From contig DEUB01000002.1 in NCBI GenBank assembly GCA_002362385.1, positions 1-55,456 of the forward strand: a stretch of DNA of 55,456 nt, in the 5' to 3' direction. Shown here piece after piece: positions 18,459 through 27,256 of this stretch. The position numbers and the translations under genes were made by a program. Source of the stretch: Lachnospiraceae bacterium UBA3273 (GTDB lineage Bacteria > Bacillota > Clostridia > Lachnospirales > Lachnospiraceae). The notes beneath the pieces were generated by a model. The model ran no database searches and had not been told where the DNA came from. It saw only the letters and a list, made by a program, of their open reading frames with translations. The number at the start of each line of letters is the position of its first letter. Within the stretch, counting starts at the first letter, position 1.

Positions 18459-19376
18459 CTAATCTCCGATCCGTTCCATAAAATAGCTTTCCAGGTCCTG
18501 CCCCGCCAGATAGCTTTCCTTGATCTCTATCCCGGCAAGCATGAGCCTGTGGTTGATTTCCTTAGCGTCATCAAGATGTTCATAAATGCGTATAACGGAA
18601 GCCTCCGGCACATCAAATTCCTTGATCTGCAGTTCTTCCTCCAGAATATTGACCGCCCTCTCCACCTGGTCCACTACCAGCTTCTGACATCTGCGGCACC
18701 GTACGGAAAGTTCTTTTGCGCTGAACTCGTCCACCAGTTCGCCGTTCCGGATAATGCCATAAGCCGTAGCTATCTTAGACAGCTCTCCTAGGATATGGCT
18801 TGATATGATCATCGTAATATTCTTTTCCCGGTTCAAAGTCGTCAAAAAATCCCTGATCTCATGGATCCCCATAGGGTCCAGTCCGTTGATCGGTTCATCA
18901 AGAATGAGAAAATCCGGGCTTTTTAAAAGAGCTATGGCAATTCCAAGGCGCTGTTTCATGCCCATGGAAAATTTACCCACCTTTTTCTTTCCCGTATCCT
19001 TCAGACCGATAAGATCAAGGGTATCGTTGACAACATTGCGGTCTGTAATTCCGTAAGCGCGCCTGTAGACCTCCAGGTTCTCTTTTGCCGTCATGCCGTG
19101 GTACAGCCCCGGCGCTTCTATCAAAGAACCGATGCGTATCCGCTGCTTCTCGATATCACTGCTGCCAAACAGTTCTATCTTCCCTTCATCAGGAGCCACA
19201 AGTCCCGCCACCATTTTCATAAGTGTGGATTTACCTGCCCCGTTTTTCCCGATAAAGCCGTAAATATCCCCTTTTTTCACATGCATATTCACAGCGTTTA
19301 CCGCCCTCTGGCTGCCGTAAATTTTTGTAAGGTTCTCCGTCCTTAATACATATTTTCCTGACTCTTCCTGTTTCAT
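18459..19376 (-). CDS. ABC transporter ATP-binding protein
   Basis: This 305-residue ATPase has Walker A GKNGAGKST, signature FSMGMKQRLGIA, Walker B FLILDEPINGLDP and a switch His in IISSHILGEL. After the nucleotide-binding domain, a C-terminal region of about 80 residues is like that of drug and lantibiotic exporters. The ATG at 19376 is preceded by AAGGAGG with 5 nt spacing, so the 15 extra upstream codons in frame are not used. It powers the permease encoded next and, by context, belongs to a peptide-antibiotic resistance or sensing module. It follows the response regulator by about 90 bp. Confidence 0.92.
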   Translation of the reverse strand: MKQEESGKYVLRTENLTKIYGSQRAVNAVNMHVKKGDIYGFIGKNGAGKSTLMKMVAGLVAPDEGKIELFGSSDIEKQRIRIGSLIEAPGLYHGMTAKENLEVYRRAYGITDRNVVNDTLDLIGLKDTGKKKVGKFSMGMKQRLGIAIALLKSPDFLILDEPINGLDPMGIHEIRDFLTTLNREKNITMIISSHILGELSKIATAYGIIRNGELVDEFSAKELSVRCRRCQKLVVDQVERAVNILEEELQIKEFDVPEASVIRIYEHLDDAKEINHRLMLAGIEIKESYLAGQDLESYFMERIGD

Positions 19377-19467
19377 TTCTGCCTCCTTATTACAAAGCCT
19401 GCATCGCTTTCTTATAAACAAGTCTAACAGCCATGCCTTTAGAAATATTAGGAAAAGTTTAAAGAAA

Positions 19468-20163
19468 TCATAAAGTTTTCATCTTAAATCCGATTCCCCA
19501 TACGGTCTGTATATAAGTCTCCTTATCATTTACCCTGGCAAGCTTCTGGCGGATATTGCTGATATGTACGTTTACCGCATTATCCTCTCCTACAAATTCC
19601 TCATTCCAGACCGATTCGTAAATATTATTTTTTGTAAATACTTTATTGGGATTGGAGATCAGCAGTTCAAGAATGAGATACTCTCTTTTGGTCAGAGAGA
19701 TCTCCTGTCCGGACACCGTGACCCGGTGCTCATCCATATCCATTACAATATCCTTAAAACAAAGCGTCTTACCCTGTTCCGCCTGTCTTCCATCCTTTGC
19801 ACAACGCCTGAGCGCCGCTTCCAATCTGGCAAGCAGTTCTTCCGTATCAAAGGGCTTTACCACATAATCATCCGCTCCCGCCCGCAGCAGTTCCACTCTC
19901 GTATGCACATCATCTTTTGCCGAAGTGACAATGACCGCAGTCCCAGGATCCGCCTTTTTGATTTCAGAAAGCAGTTCCTCCCCCATCATACCGGGAAGCA
20001 TCAGATCCAGTATGACCGCCTGCGGCGCCTGTTTCTCCAGATAAAGGAGCGCCTCTGTGCCGGAATATGCAGACTTTACCTCATAACCGTTACCCTGAAG
20101 TAACTCTTTCATCATATGATGGATCCCGTTATCATCTTCCACAATAAGAATATAATCCTGCAT
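19468..20163 (-). CDS. OmpR/PhoB-family response regulator (ABC-linked system)
   Basis: This 231-residue two-domain regulator has an acidic pair near residues 9-10 (VEDDNG), the phospho-acceptor Asp in VILDLMLPGM (near 53), the T/S in VIVTSAKDD and the Lys in VVKPFD. The C-terminal winged-helix effector (about 130-231) contains KREYLILELLISNP and the VWGIGFKM ending. It is the first gene of the operon that continues with the ABC ATPase, permease and kinase, and probably controls that operon. The ATG at 20163 has GAGGG 7 nt upstream. Confidence 0.93.
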   Translation of the reverse strand: MQDYILIVEDDNGIHHMMKELLQGNGYEVKSAYSGTEALLYLEKQAPQAVILDLMLPGMMGEELLSEIKKADPGTAVIVTSAKDDVHTRVELLRAGADDYVVKPFDTEELLARLEAALRRCAKDGRQAEQGKTLCFKDIVMDMDEHRVTVSGQEISLTKREYLILELLISNPNKVFTKNNIYESVWNEEFVGEDNAVNVHISNIRQKLARVNDKETYIQTVWGIGFKMKTL

Positions 20164-20246
20164 ATTTCCGCCCTCATTTCATTCATACTCACAGAGACAA
20201 ACACAGCTTTCCTTTTCCAAAAATCCTGCGGTCATCCCTTATATCT

Positions 20247-20993
20247 TCACAAAACAAATTGCATATCCGTCTCAAAATCTTTTATTTTCTGGTCCTCCCC
20301 CAAAGCTTCTCCTCTTAAAAGGATCAGAACGCCGTCTTCATTTTCCTTTACACAAAACCGGAAGGAATAATTTCCATAATTTCCCAAAAACCAGATGTCG
20401 CCCTTTTCATCTTCTTCCTTTTCCAGCCGGGAAAGCAGATAAATATACTGCATGACGGAGGCTGCTTTTAGATCGGGCGTTTTCCCGACAGGAACCAAGG
20501 CCTCCAAGTCTATTCCAAGGGCTTTCAGCTGCTCGAAAGAAACTGTTTCTTCTTCCAGATCCCATTCCGGCAGAAGTGTTTTCAAAAGCCAGAGCTTATC
20601 CGGCAGGCTTTCCTCCACCGCCTCATAAAACATTTTAATATTGACCGTTCCCTGATCTTCTCCATAGTGAATTTCTGTCAAAGGATACTTTACCGCATCG
20701 CAATATACCGTTACAGTCCTTTCGTTTTCAGCCCCGCTCCCCGTAAAGCGCAGGTTTAACAGTTCTTCTTCCTCTACCTGAAAAGTCCATTCTAAAACAT
20801 CGATAAAGCCCTTTTCATTTTCGGATAATACGTCAGCATTTAAACAGACTTTTGCCTCAAACTCTGTGGAATCCGCTTTTACCGCCTTCCCAAGGGCAAT
20901 GGCGGTCTTAAGATAAGGCTGCAGCAGGATAAAAACCGCTGCAATAACGATCATGAAAACTGTTAAAACGAAATAGAATATTTTTTTCTTCAA
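20247..20993 (-). CDS. Hypothetical membrane-anchored protein
   Basis: I do not recognise this 248-residue protein. It has one N-terminal membrane segment (about 5-25, FYFVLTVFMIVIAAVFILL) and then an acidic, probably extracytoplasmic domain with no Cys cluster or enzyme motif. Translation appears to begin at a TTG that overlaps the TGA stop of the AI-2E transporter gene (TTGA overlap), with GGAG 5 nt upstream, which is strong evidence of coupling. It may be a periplasm-facing partner of that transporter, which is an inference from position. Confidence 0.72.
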   Translation of the reverse strand: MKKKIFYFVLTVFMIVIAAVFILLQPYLKTAIALGKAVKADSTEFEAKVCLNADVLSENEKGFIDVLEWTFQVEEEELLNLRFTGSGAENERTVTVYCDAVKYPLTEIHYGEDQGTVNIKMFYEAVEESLPDKLWLLKTLLPEWDLEEETVSFEQLKALGIDLEALVPVGKTPDLKAASVMQYIYLLSRLEKEEDEKGDIWFLGNYGNYSFRFCVKENEDGVLILLRGEALGEDQKIKDFETDMQFVL

Positions 20994-22063
20994 TTTTTCT
21001 CCGTCTCGGAAATCTCTGTTTTCCGATATATTTTTTTATATATTTCATAGAGCATCAGCATGTAAAGAGGGCCCCAGATCACGCCGGCCGGGCCGAATAC
21101 CTTTGCGCCTACATATACCGATAATAATATGGCAATGGGGATCACGCCCATTTTGGCCCCGATCAATTTCGGCTCCAGTATCTCCCTGGAAAGAGCGCTG
21201 ATGATAAAAGTAACGGTAAGTACAATGGCGCTCCACTCATTCCCCATTAACAGCTGCAATACCGCCATGGGCAAAAGCACCACTCCCGTCCCCACAAAGG
21301 GGAGCACATCCAGAATACCCGTTGCAAGCCCCCACACATAAGGATAGTCGTATCCGCTTATGGCAAATCCGATAAAGCAGATCAGACTGACGACCAGGAT
21401 AATTTCTATCTGTGCACAGAGATAAGCGCCGATCAGGCAGATCAGCTTTTTTAACATCATAACAGATTCCCTGAACAAAACAACCTTTTCCGTTTTTTCC
21501 AGCATCATCTGGTAATCTTTGGCTAACAATACCACTGCGATCAGCATTACCAGAAAAAACATCACGCCGCTAAACAAAATTTTCCCGTAAAACATGGTCT
21601 GATCCAGCATTTTGGGCACAACGTCTATTTTAAGATCGTCTATAAAAATATTGACCCTGTCCAGGATCAGGTTTTCTATGGTCAGAGAACTAAGTCCTAA
21701 ATTGCTTTCTACCTTTTCACAGCAGCTGTGGACCAGTGAAAACAACTGATTTTCATAAAAACTCATATTGGCGATCAACAGCTTTAACTTTGCGATTCCA
21801 AAACAGGAGCAATACCAGATCCCCGCTCCCAAAATAAGTATTATAAACAGCAGGATCATGCCCGCCAGAAAACCCTTGCTGATTTTTGTCTTTTTATGGA
21901 TAAATTCAATGGGTCTGCGGATGAGAAATACAAAAATACCTGCAAACACAAAGGGCAGAATATAAACAATCACATATTTGATCACAACAAATAACACCGC
22001 AGCTGCAGCTCCGAACAAGATCTCTTTGCGGTATTTTTGAATATCCTTATAAAAGCATCCCAT
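20990..22063 (-). CDS. AI-2E family (YtvI/PerM-type) transporter
   Basis: This 357-residue integral membrane protein has about seven or eight hydrophobic segments, and the family's C-terminal block is recognisable: DVLPFVGTGVVLLPMAV, LEPKLIGAKMGVIPIAILLSVY and GPAGVIWGPLYMLML. An extended hydrophilic loop (about 100-160) separates the N-terminal segments from the core. Members of this superfamily are linked to AI-2 export or to ion (Na+, H+) exchange; the substrate here cannot be assigned. The ATG at 22063 has AAGGTG 5 nt upstream. It is coupled to the next gene by a 4-bp overlap. Confidence 0.88.
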   Translation of the reverse strand: MGCFYKDIQKYRKEILFGAAAAVLFVVIKYVIVYILPFVFAGIFVFLIRRPIEFIHKKTKISKGFLAGMILLFIILILGAGIWYCSCFGIAKLKLLIANMSFYENQLFSLVHSCCEKVESNLGLSSLTIENLILDRVNIFIDDLKIDVVPKMLDQTMFYGKILFSGVMFFLVMLIAVVLLAKDYQMMLEKTEKVVLFRESVMMLKKLICLIGAYLCAQIEIILVVSLICFIGFAISGYDYPYVWGLATGILDVLPFVGTGVVLLPMAVLQLLMGNEWSAIVLTVTFIISALSREILEPKLIGAKMGVIPIAILLSVYVGAKVFGPAGVIWGPLYMLMLYEIYKKIYRKTEISETEKN

Positions 22064-22102
22064 ACCATCACCTTTTGATAGTATGAAAGAAAGATCAACC
22101 CT

Positions 22103-22849
22103 TTATACTGTTAAATTCTGCAAGATCTCCTTTTCCGGAGAAACGCGAAATTCCATGGTTTTTCCTGTTTTTGGATGTATAAAACAAAGGCTTTGGGCAC
22201 ATAGCGCCACATCCCTGACTCCCAGCATGGCGCTAAGCTGTTTGGATTTTTCCGAACCGTATTTTAAGTCTCCCAGCAGAGGTAAATCAGCATTCGATAA
22301 CTGCACCCGGATCTGATGATGCCTGCCTGTTTTTAATTGAATCTTTAAAAGTACGATCCTTTCTGTTTCCCATCCCTGTAAAGTTTTTGTATTTGTCGAA
22401 TTTTGTGATCCGCACTTTGCCATGATTTCTTTAGACAGGACCATTTTTTGTACTTCGTAGGATAAAACCGCCTTTTTGGCATTTTTTACGGAAGCCTCTG
22501 TTACTTTTGAAATATTGGTTTTTCCGTCCTTTAACAGGTAATCCGTCAGTGTAGCTTTTTCCTGCATTTCCCCTTCCGAAAGAACTGCTGCCAGATATTC
22601 CTTTTTCATGGTCCCGTCTGCAGCCTGCCTGCTCAATGCTGCCGCCATAGGCGCCGTTTTGGCAAAAACAAGAATCCCCTCTACTGGCTGATCAAGCCTG
22701 TGGATCAATCCCACATAAGGACTGTTCAAATAATTTTTCAGCTCGGAAACCAGATCCATCTCCATAGCCCCCGCCGCCTGTACCGCGATCCCCGCCGGCT
22801 TGTATACAACTAATATATGTTTATCTTCATAAATTATTTTTGCTTTCAT
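22103..22849 (-). CDS. RluA-family RNA pseudouridine synthase
   Basis: This 248-residue protein is a pseudouridine synthase of the RluA/RsuA superfamily. The catalytic motif is HRLDQPVEGILVFAKT, in which the Asp is the nucleophile; the usual T-S-G after HRLD is changed to V-E-G. The later motifs LKTGRHHQIRVQLS and PLLGDLKYG are intact. The N-terminus starts directly with the catalytic domain (IIYEDKHILVVYKPAG), so there is no S4 RNA-binding domain. It modifies rRNA or tRNA uridine; the site cannot be told from sequence. GGAG lies 5 nt before the ATG. Confidence 0.9.
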   Translation of the reverse strand: MKAKIIYEDKHILVVYKPAGIAVQAAGAMEMDLVSELKNYLNSPYVGLIHRLDQPVEGILVFAKTAPMAAALSRQAADGTMKKEYLAAVLSEGEMQEKATLTDYLLKDGKTNISKVTEASVKNAKKAVLSYEVQKMVLSKEIMAKCGSQNSTNTKTLQGWETERIVLLKIQLKTGRHHQIRVQLSNADLPLLGDLKYGSEKSKQLSAMLGVRDVALCAQSLCFIHPKTGKTMEFRVSPEKEILQNLTV

Positions 22850-22907
22850 TTTGGCTCCATTTGAAATATTACATACAAATATTTCTGCTAAAATTAAAAT
22901 ATTTTAC

Positions 22908-23399
22908 TTACAGCAAATGATAATGAGGAATAATGTCCTCATAGGTTCCGTCTTTCATCAAAAATCCTCCCGGAATTGTTCCCAGCTGCATAAATCCCAG
23001 TTTTTTGTAAAGGCGGAGTGCAGTTTCATTGGACCTTACCACCGCATTAAACTGTAATATCCCATATCCCAGCTCCCTGCCTTTTTCCATACAATGTGTG
23101 ACCAGACTTTTTCCGATATGCTGTCCCCTAAGACCGCCTTTTACCGCATAACTGGCATTGCAGATATGTCCGCACCGCCCTACATTATTGGGATGAAGAA
23201 TGTACAATCCCACAATTTCTCCATTGTCTTCATTCACTGCAATTCCCGTAAAAGACTGCTCCGTAAAAAAACTATGTCCGCTTTCCTCCGTCAACGGCTC
23301 TTTCTGCGGAAAAGCAACGCCTTCCTCCACTACCTCATTCCAGATGGCAATTGCCTCTTTTATATGTGATCTTTCATAAGGCTTGATCGTAATGTTCAT
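22908..23399 (-). CDS. GNAT-family N-acetyltransferase
   Basis: This 163-residue protein has the GNAT acetyl-CoA-binding motif A (VKGGLRGQHIGKSLVTHCM, Q/RxxGxG/A-like) followed by the motif B segment ETALRLYKKLGFMQLGTIPGGF. Length fits a single GNAT domain. The substrate is unknown. AGGAG lies 11 nt upstream of the ATG. It ends 58 bp before the pseudouridine synthase start, on the same strand. Confidence 0.88.
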   Translation of the reverse strand: MNITIKPYERSHIKEAIAIWNEVVEEGVAFPQKEPLTEESGHSFFTEQSFTGIAVNEDNGEIVGLYILHPNNVGRCGHICNASYAVKGGLRGQHIGKSLVTHCMEKGRELGYGILQFNAVVRSNETALRLYKKLGFMQLGTIPGGFLMKDGTYEDIIPHYHLL

Positions 23400-23468
23400 A
23401 TCTCTATTGACTCCTTGTATGAAAAAATTAATATCGAAAATCCCAAAAGTTTATTCCAACAAAGTACT

Positions 23469-24542
23469 TCATCGAAATCTATAATTACTGCCATACATCG
23501 CTACATATCCCGTATGGCCGTTAATAAATACCCACCCCGTCTTAAAACGATACAGGTAACAAATATCTCCGTCTTCCATTTCCTCCAAAACATTCAGATA
23601 ATAATGATCGGCATCTTTGGCATATTCCATAAATTCTTCACTGCTGCCTGAAGAATAGGAGCCCATCCCGCCTTCCATATTTTTATAGATTTCCTTGTAT
23701 TTTTCTATCTGCTCCCCGGATATATAAAAGGACAGCCTCATTTGTTCATAGGTCATCTGTATCAGAACATCTTCCGCTTCATCAGGCAGGCTGTCAGGAA
23801 AAAATTCATACCTGTCATTATATTCCTTTTCGTAACGTATTGCCTGCCCATAAAACAAAGGATTTACTTTACCCGGAAAAGCGTCAGGCACATATACAAA
23901 AAAGACTGTAATAACAACACAAAGCAATACGATCTCTATCAGACCATCATCCAGATTCCTCCGCACCTTTCGCTTCGGATCGCCATAAATATCCACATCA
24001 TCCCGAAACCTCCGGCTTGGGATCTGGCGGGCAAAATGACCTATCAACATGATTTGGAAAAGAATACTAAAGATATGGGGCACCCTGGTACACACGAAAT
24101 TCGTATAGATCACAAATGCCGCCGCTATGCCTGCCGTCACGGTCAGGGCAACTGCCACTTTACTTCTCCGCTCTCCCTGCTCCCGGCAGATTTCCCGGTC
24201 CTGCATCAGATTTTCCAAATTATTGTCATACTCCTTTGCGGACTCCGGAACCACATAACCGTATCTTTCCAGCCGTTTTAAATATCCGGAGATCTCTAAC
24301 AGCTTAACTATGAGTCCTATCCAGAATACAGATAAAAAGGGAGCCAGCAATGTAGTTATCGACACCAATAAATCCAGATCGCCCGGAGTTTCTTTTATGG
24401 GTCTTATCCCGTACAACAGAACGGGAATCCAGACTAAAACAGTTATTATCCCTGTAATGATCCATAGATACAAATAAGTTTTCAGGTCCTTTTTATCATA
24501 TTTAATTTTCAGATCCTTCTGTCTGATCTTTCTCTCCCTCAT
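23469..24542 (-). CDS. Hypothetical multi-pass membrane protein
   Basis: I do not recognise this 357-residue protein. The first third holds hydrophobic segments (LWIITGIITVLVWIPVLLYG; LLVSITTLLAPFLSVFWIGLIV), with further ones near 130-180 (VALTVTAGIAAAFVIYT; IFSILFQIMLIGHF) and 220-240 (IVLLCVVITVFFVYV). The last 120 residues are hydrophilic and probably extracytoplasmic. Its 5' end overlaps the 3' end of rarA by 41 bp in another frame; GGGGAG lies 3-4 nt upstream of the ATG, which supports this start. No catalytic motif was seen. Confidence 0.75.
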   Translation of the reverse strand: MRERKIRQKDLKIKYDKKDLKTYLYLWIITGIITVLVWIPVLLYGIRPIKETPGDLDLLVSITTLLAPFLSVFWIGLIVKLLEISGYLKRLERYGYVVPESAKEYDNNLENLMQDREICREQGERRSKVAVALTVTAGIAAAFVIYTNFVCTRVPHIFSILFQIMLIGHFARQIPSRRFRDDVDIYGDPKRKVRRNLDDGLIEIVLLCVVITVFFVYVPDAFPGKVNPLFYGQAIRYEKEYNDRYEFFPDSLPDEAEDVLIQMTYEQMRLSFYISGEQIEKYKEIYKNMEGGMGSYSSGSSEEFMEYAKDADHYYLNVLEEMEDGDICYLYRFKTGWVFINGHTGYVAMYGSNYRFR

Positions 24543-25860
24543 ATTCTCCCCTTTTCCATTTAAGAATTTCCCCCAAACGTTTCTTTACCGCTTTTTCCTC
24601 GCCTTCTTCAGTGGGCAGATAATATCTCCTGTCCGATAATGAGTCCGGCAGACACTGCATCCTGCTCAGTTTTTCTTCCGTATCATGGGCATAAACATAT
24701 CCCTCCCCGTAATGCAGCTCTTTCATCAATCCCGTTGGCGCATTGCAGATCTGCAAGGGCACCGGTTCTGCAGGAAGATTTTTCACATCTTCCTTTACCC
24801 TTTCACATGCCATATAAAGGGCATTGGATTTGGGCGCCATGGAGAGATAGACTACCGCATGGGTCAAATGCACATCGCACTCCGGCATTCCCAGAAAGTG
24901 ACAGGCCTGATACGCGGCTATGGCAACCTGTAAGGCATGAGAATCCGCCATTCCCACATCTTCGCTGGCAAAGCGCACAAGCCTTCTTGCAATATACAAA
25001 GGCTCCTCCCCGCCGTCTAACATGCGTAACATCCAGTAAACAGCCGCATCAGGGTCGCTGTTCCTCATGGATTTATGCAATGCGGAGATCAGGTTATAAT
25101 GTTCCTCGCCGTTTTTATCATAAAGCAGAGAGCGGCGGTTCATACATTGCGCCAACATATCCTCATCCACACGGATGCAGGCGTTTTCATCCATCTTTCC
25201 GTTTAAAACTGCCATTTCCAAAGTGTTCAGGGCCGTTCTGGCATCCCCGTTTGAAAACCTGGCAATAGCAGCAATCTGCATATCTTCTATTATAACATTT
25301 AAATTTCCTAACCCTTTGGGACTCTTTAGGGCATGAACGAGCAGTTCTTTTAATTCCTCTTCCCCCAGGGCTTTTAGTATAAATACTTTACAACGGGAAA
25401 GCAGAGCTGAATTAATCTCAAAAGAGGGATTTTCTGTTGTCGCCCCTACCAGAATAATACTTCCTTTTTCTACATAAGGAAGAAAAGCATCCTGCTGTGC
25501 CTTATTAAAACGATGAATTTCATCCGTAAACAAAAGAGTCCGTATACCCATCATCCGGTTCTGCTCCGCCTGATTCATCACTTCTTTTATTTCCTTAATG
25601 CCGCTTGTAACCGCGCTGAACTCTATAAACCTCGATTTGGTCTGCTTTGCAATGATCCTTGCCAAAGTGGTTTTTCCCACTCCCGGCGGCCCCCAGAAGA
25701 TCATGGATGAGATCTGGTCCTTTTCGATAAGTCCCCGAAGGATTTTTCCCTCTCCCAGCAAATGTTCCTGTCCCACATATTCATCCAGGCTTTCCGGCCT
25801 TAACCGGCTTGCCAAAGGCGCGGCCTTTTCCCGGTTGTCAAAAAGACTAAGTTGTTCCAT
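24502..25860 (-). CDS. rarA: Replication-associated recombination protein RarA (MgsA), AAA+ ATPase
   Basis: This 452-residue AAA+ protein is close in length and motif order to RarA/MgsA/WRNIP1. It begins with the SLF-like N-terminus (EQLSLFD), then LRPESLDEYVGQEHLLG, Walker A GPPGVGKTT, Walker B LFTDEIHRFNKAQQDAFLPYVE, sensor 1 GATTENPSFEIN and the arginine finger in LLSRCKVF. The C-terminal tetramerisation domain contains HKSMRNSDPDAAVYWMLRML and RRLVRFASEDVGMAD. It acts at stalled replication forks and on single-strand DNA ends. AAGGAG is 7 nt before the ATG. Confidence 0.95.
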   Translation of the reverse strand: MEQLSLFDNREKAAPLASRLRPESLDEYVGQEHLLGEGKILRGLIEKDQISSMIFWGPPGVGKTTLARIIAKQTKSRFIEFSAVTSGIKEIKEVMNQAEQNRMMGIRTLLFTDEIHRFNKAQQDAFLPYVEKGSIILVGATTENPSFEINSALLSRCKVFILKALGEEELKELLVHALKSPKGLGNLNVIIEDMQIAAIARFSNGDARTALNTLEMAVLNGKMDENACIRVDEDMLAQCMNRRSLLYDKNGEEHYNLISALHKSMRNSDPDAAVYWMLRMLDGGEEPLYIARRLVRFASEDVGMADSHALQVAIAAYQACHFLGMPECDVHLTHAVVYLSMAPKSNALYMACERVKEDVKNLPAEPVPLQICNAPTGLMKELHYGEGYVYAHDTEEKLSRMQCLPDSLSDRRYYLPTEEGEEKAVKKRLGEILKWKRGEYEGEKDQTEGSEN

Positions 25861-25915
25861 TTATGTACTCCTTCGTTTACTTCTTCTGCGGCAAAAAACC
25901 GTTCTCCTTTTACCA

Positions 25916-26407
25916 TTACAGGGAATATACATACTGTACTTCCCGCAGATCCCTTCCTCCGATATTATCGTTAAGATAAACTTCCCTCTTCCGAAAGCCC
26001 ATCCTTTCATAAAAACCCCTGGCATTCCGGTTTTCTTCCAAGACCCATAAAAAAATATCCCTGTATCCTTCCCTACGCAATTCTTCCACGGCCCTTTGCA
26101 ACAGCGCTTTTCCGTATCCCTTTCCTATGTATTCAGGCAGAAAATAAATGGAAACGATTTCCCCGAAGCCTTTTGTTTCCGGAAATCTGGATGCGTCGAA
26201 GGAGCAGGTCCCTACAATACATCCATTTTCTGTAAGAACCAGATTTTTTCTTCCCGGACTATCCAGTGAAGCTGCCCATTGTCCCTTTTTTATGCTGTCC
26301 AAATATGTTTTCGGAATAATGTCCTTATATGCGCTTTTCCAGCTTGCCTCATAAACCAGGCTGATCTCATCCCTGCTGTCATTTTCATCCATAAATCTGA
26401 TTTCCAT
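25916..26407 (-). CDS. GNAT-family N-acetyltransferase
   Basis: This 163-residue GNAT protein has motif A with FLPEYIGKGYGKALLQRAV (the R/QxxGxG/A acetyl-CoA loop) and motif B RNARGFYERMGFRKRE. An FKxI-like N-terminal half (SWKSAYKDIIPKTYLDSI) is typical of the family branch often annotated RimI-like. The substrate is unknown. It lies 55 bp upstream of rarA on the same strand, and AGAGG is 6 nt before the ATG. Confidence 0.9.
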   Translation of the reverse strand: MEIRFMDENDSRDEISLVYEASWKSAYKDIIPKTYLDSIKKGQWAASLDSPGRKNLVLTENGCIVGTCSFDASRFPETKGFGEIVSIYFLPEYIGKGYGKALLQRAVEELRREGYRDIFLWVLEENRNARGFYERMGFRKREVYLNDNIGGRDLREVQYVYSL

Positions 26408-26566
26408 TTCTTACCTCTTAAAATGAAATTAAATGATTCCCCGATCATTCTTTCCTCTGCCATAAGCCTTATATATTTTTCTCTTTCACAGAAACGGAGA
26501 AAGCCGGCAGATCCGCTTTCTCCATCATAAGCTGTCTTTATCAATTCCGTCCAAAGGCCTTTCAGA

Positions 26567-27256
26567 TCATACCTTAAACCTGTATCCCACGCCCCATATC
26601 GTTTCAATATATTGGGGTTTGGAGGTGTCAAATTCAATTTTCTCCCTGATCTTCTTAATGTGGACCGTTACGGTTGCAATATCCCCGATGGAATCCATAT
26701 CCCATATTTCACGGAACAATTCTTCTTTTGTAAATACGTGGTTCGGGTTTTCCGCCAGGAAGGTCAGCAGGTCGAATTCCTTGGTCGTAAATACCTTTTC
26801 TTCTCCGTTAATATATACCCTGCGGGCCGTTTTATCAATTTTGATCCCACGGATCTCCACAATATCATTGCTTTTCTGGTTGGAACCGATCAGGCGCTCA
26901 TATCTGGACAAATGGGCTTTTACCCTTGCCACAAGCTCGCTGGGGCTGAAAGGCTTTGTCATATAGTCATCCGCCCCTAAACCTAAGCCCCGGATCTTGT
27001 CAATGTCATCCTTTTTGGCCGAAACCATGATAATAGGAATGTTTTTCTCTTCCCGAAGCTGTCTGCAGATATCATATCCGTCCATTCCCGGCAGCATAAG
27101 GTCTAATATAATCAGGTCTACATTGGTGTTCATGGCGGATTGAAGCCCCTTCATCCCGTCATTTTCAATAATAACCTCGTAGCCGCTCATTTCCAGATAA
27201 TCCTTTTCCAGATCTGCAATTGCTTCCTCATCTTCTACAATCAATATTTTACTCAT
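26567..27256 (-). CDS. OmpR/PhoB-family response regulator
   Basis: This 229-residue regulator has the acidic pocket (VEDEE), phospho-acceptor Asp in LIILDLMLPGMDGYD, IIMVSAKKDD and MTKPFSP in the receiver domain. The C-terminal winged helix includes FTTKEFDLLTFLAENPNHVF and ETIWGVGYRFKV. I start it at 27256 (MSKILIVEDEE), where GAGAGG is about 8 nt upstream inside the kinase gene; it overlaps the kinase stop by 8 bp. The two form a translationally coupled pair with the kinase first, which is the less common order. The regulon is unknown. Confidence 0.92.
   Translation of the reverse strand: MSKILIVEDEEAIADLEKDYLEMSGYEVIIENDGMKGLQSAMNTNVDLIILDLMLPGMDGYDICRQLREEKNIPIIMVSAKKDDIDKIRGLGLGADDYMTKPFSPSELVARVKAHLSRYERLIGSNQKSNDIVEIRGIKIDKTARRVYINGEEKVFTTKEFDLLTFLAENPNHVFTKEELFREIWDMDSIGDIATVTVHIKKIREKIEFDTSKPQYIETIWGVGYRFKV

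Noticed and set aside
19564..20103. 179-codon + strand frame opposite the response regulator
   Set aside because: Antisense shadow of a conserved two-domain regulator.
24639..25268. Long + strand frame of 209 codons opposite rarA
   Set aside because: Antisense to a well-conserved AAA+ protein, with Pro/His/Arg-rich composition typical of shadows.
26290..26637. 115-codon minus-strand frame between GNAT and response regulator genes
   Set aside because: It overlaps both real genes in another frame and has no site for initiation.
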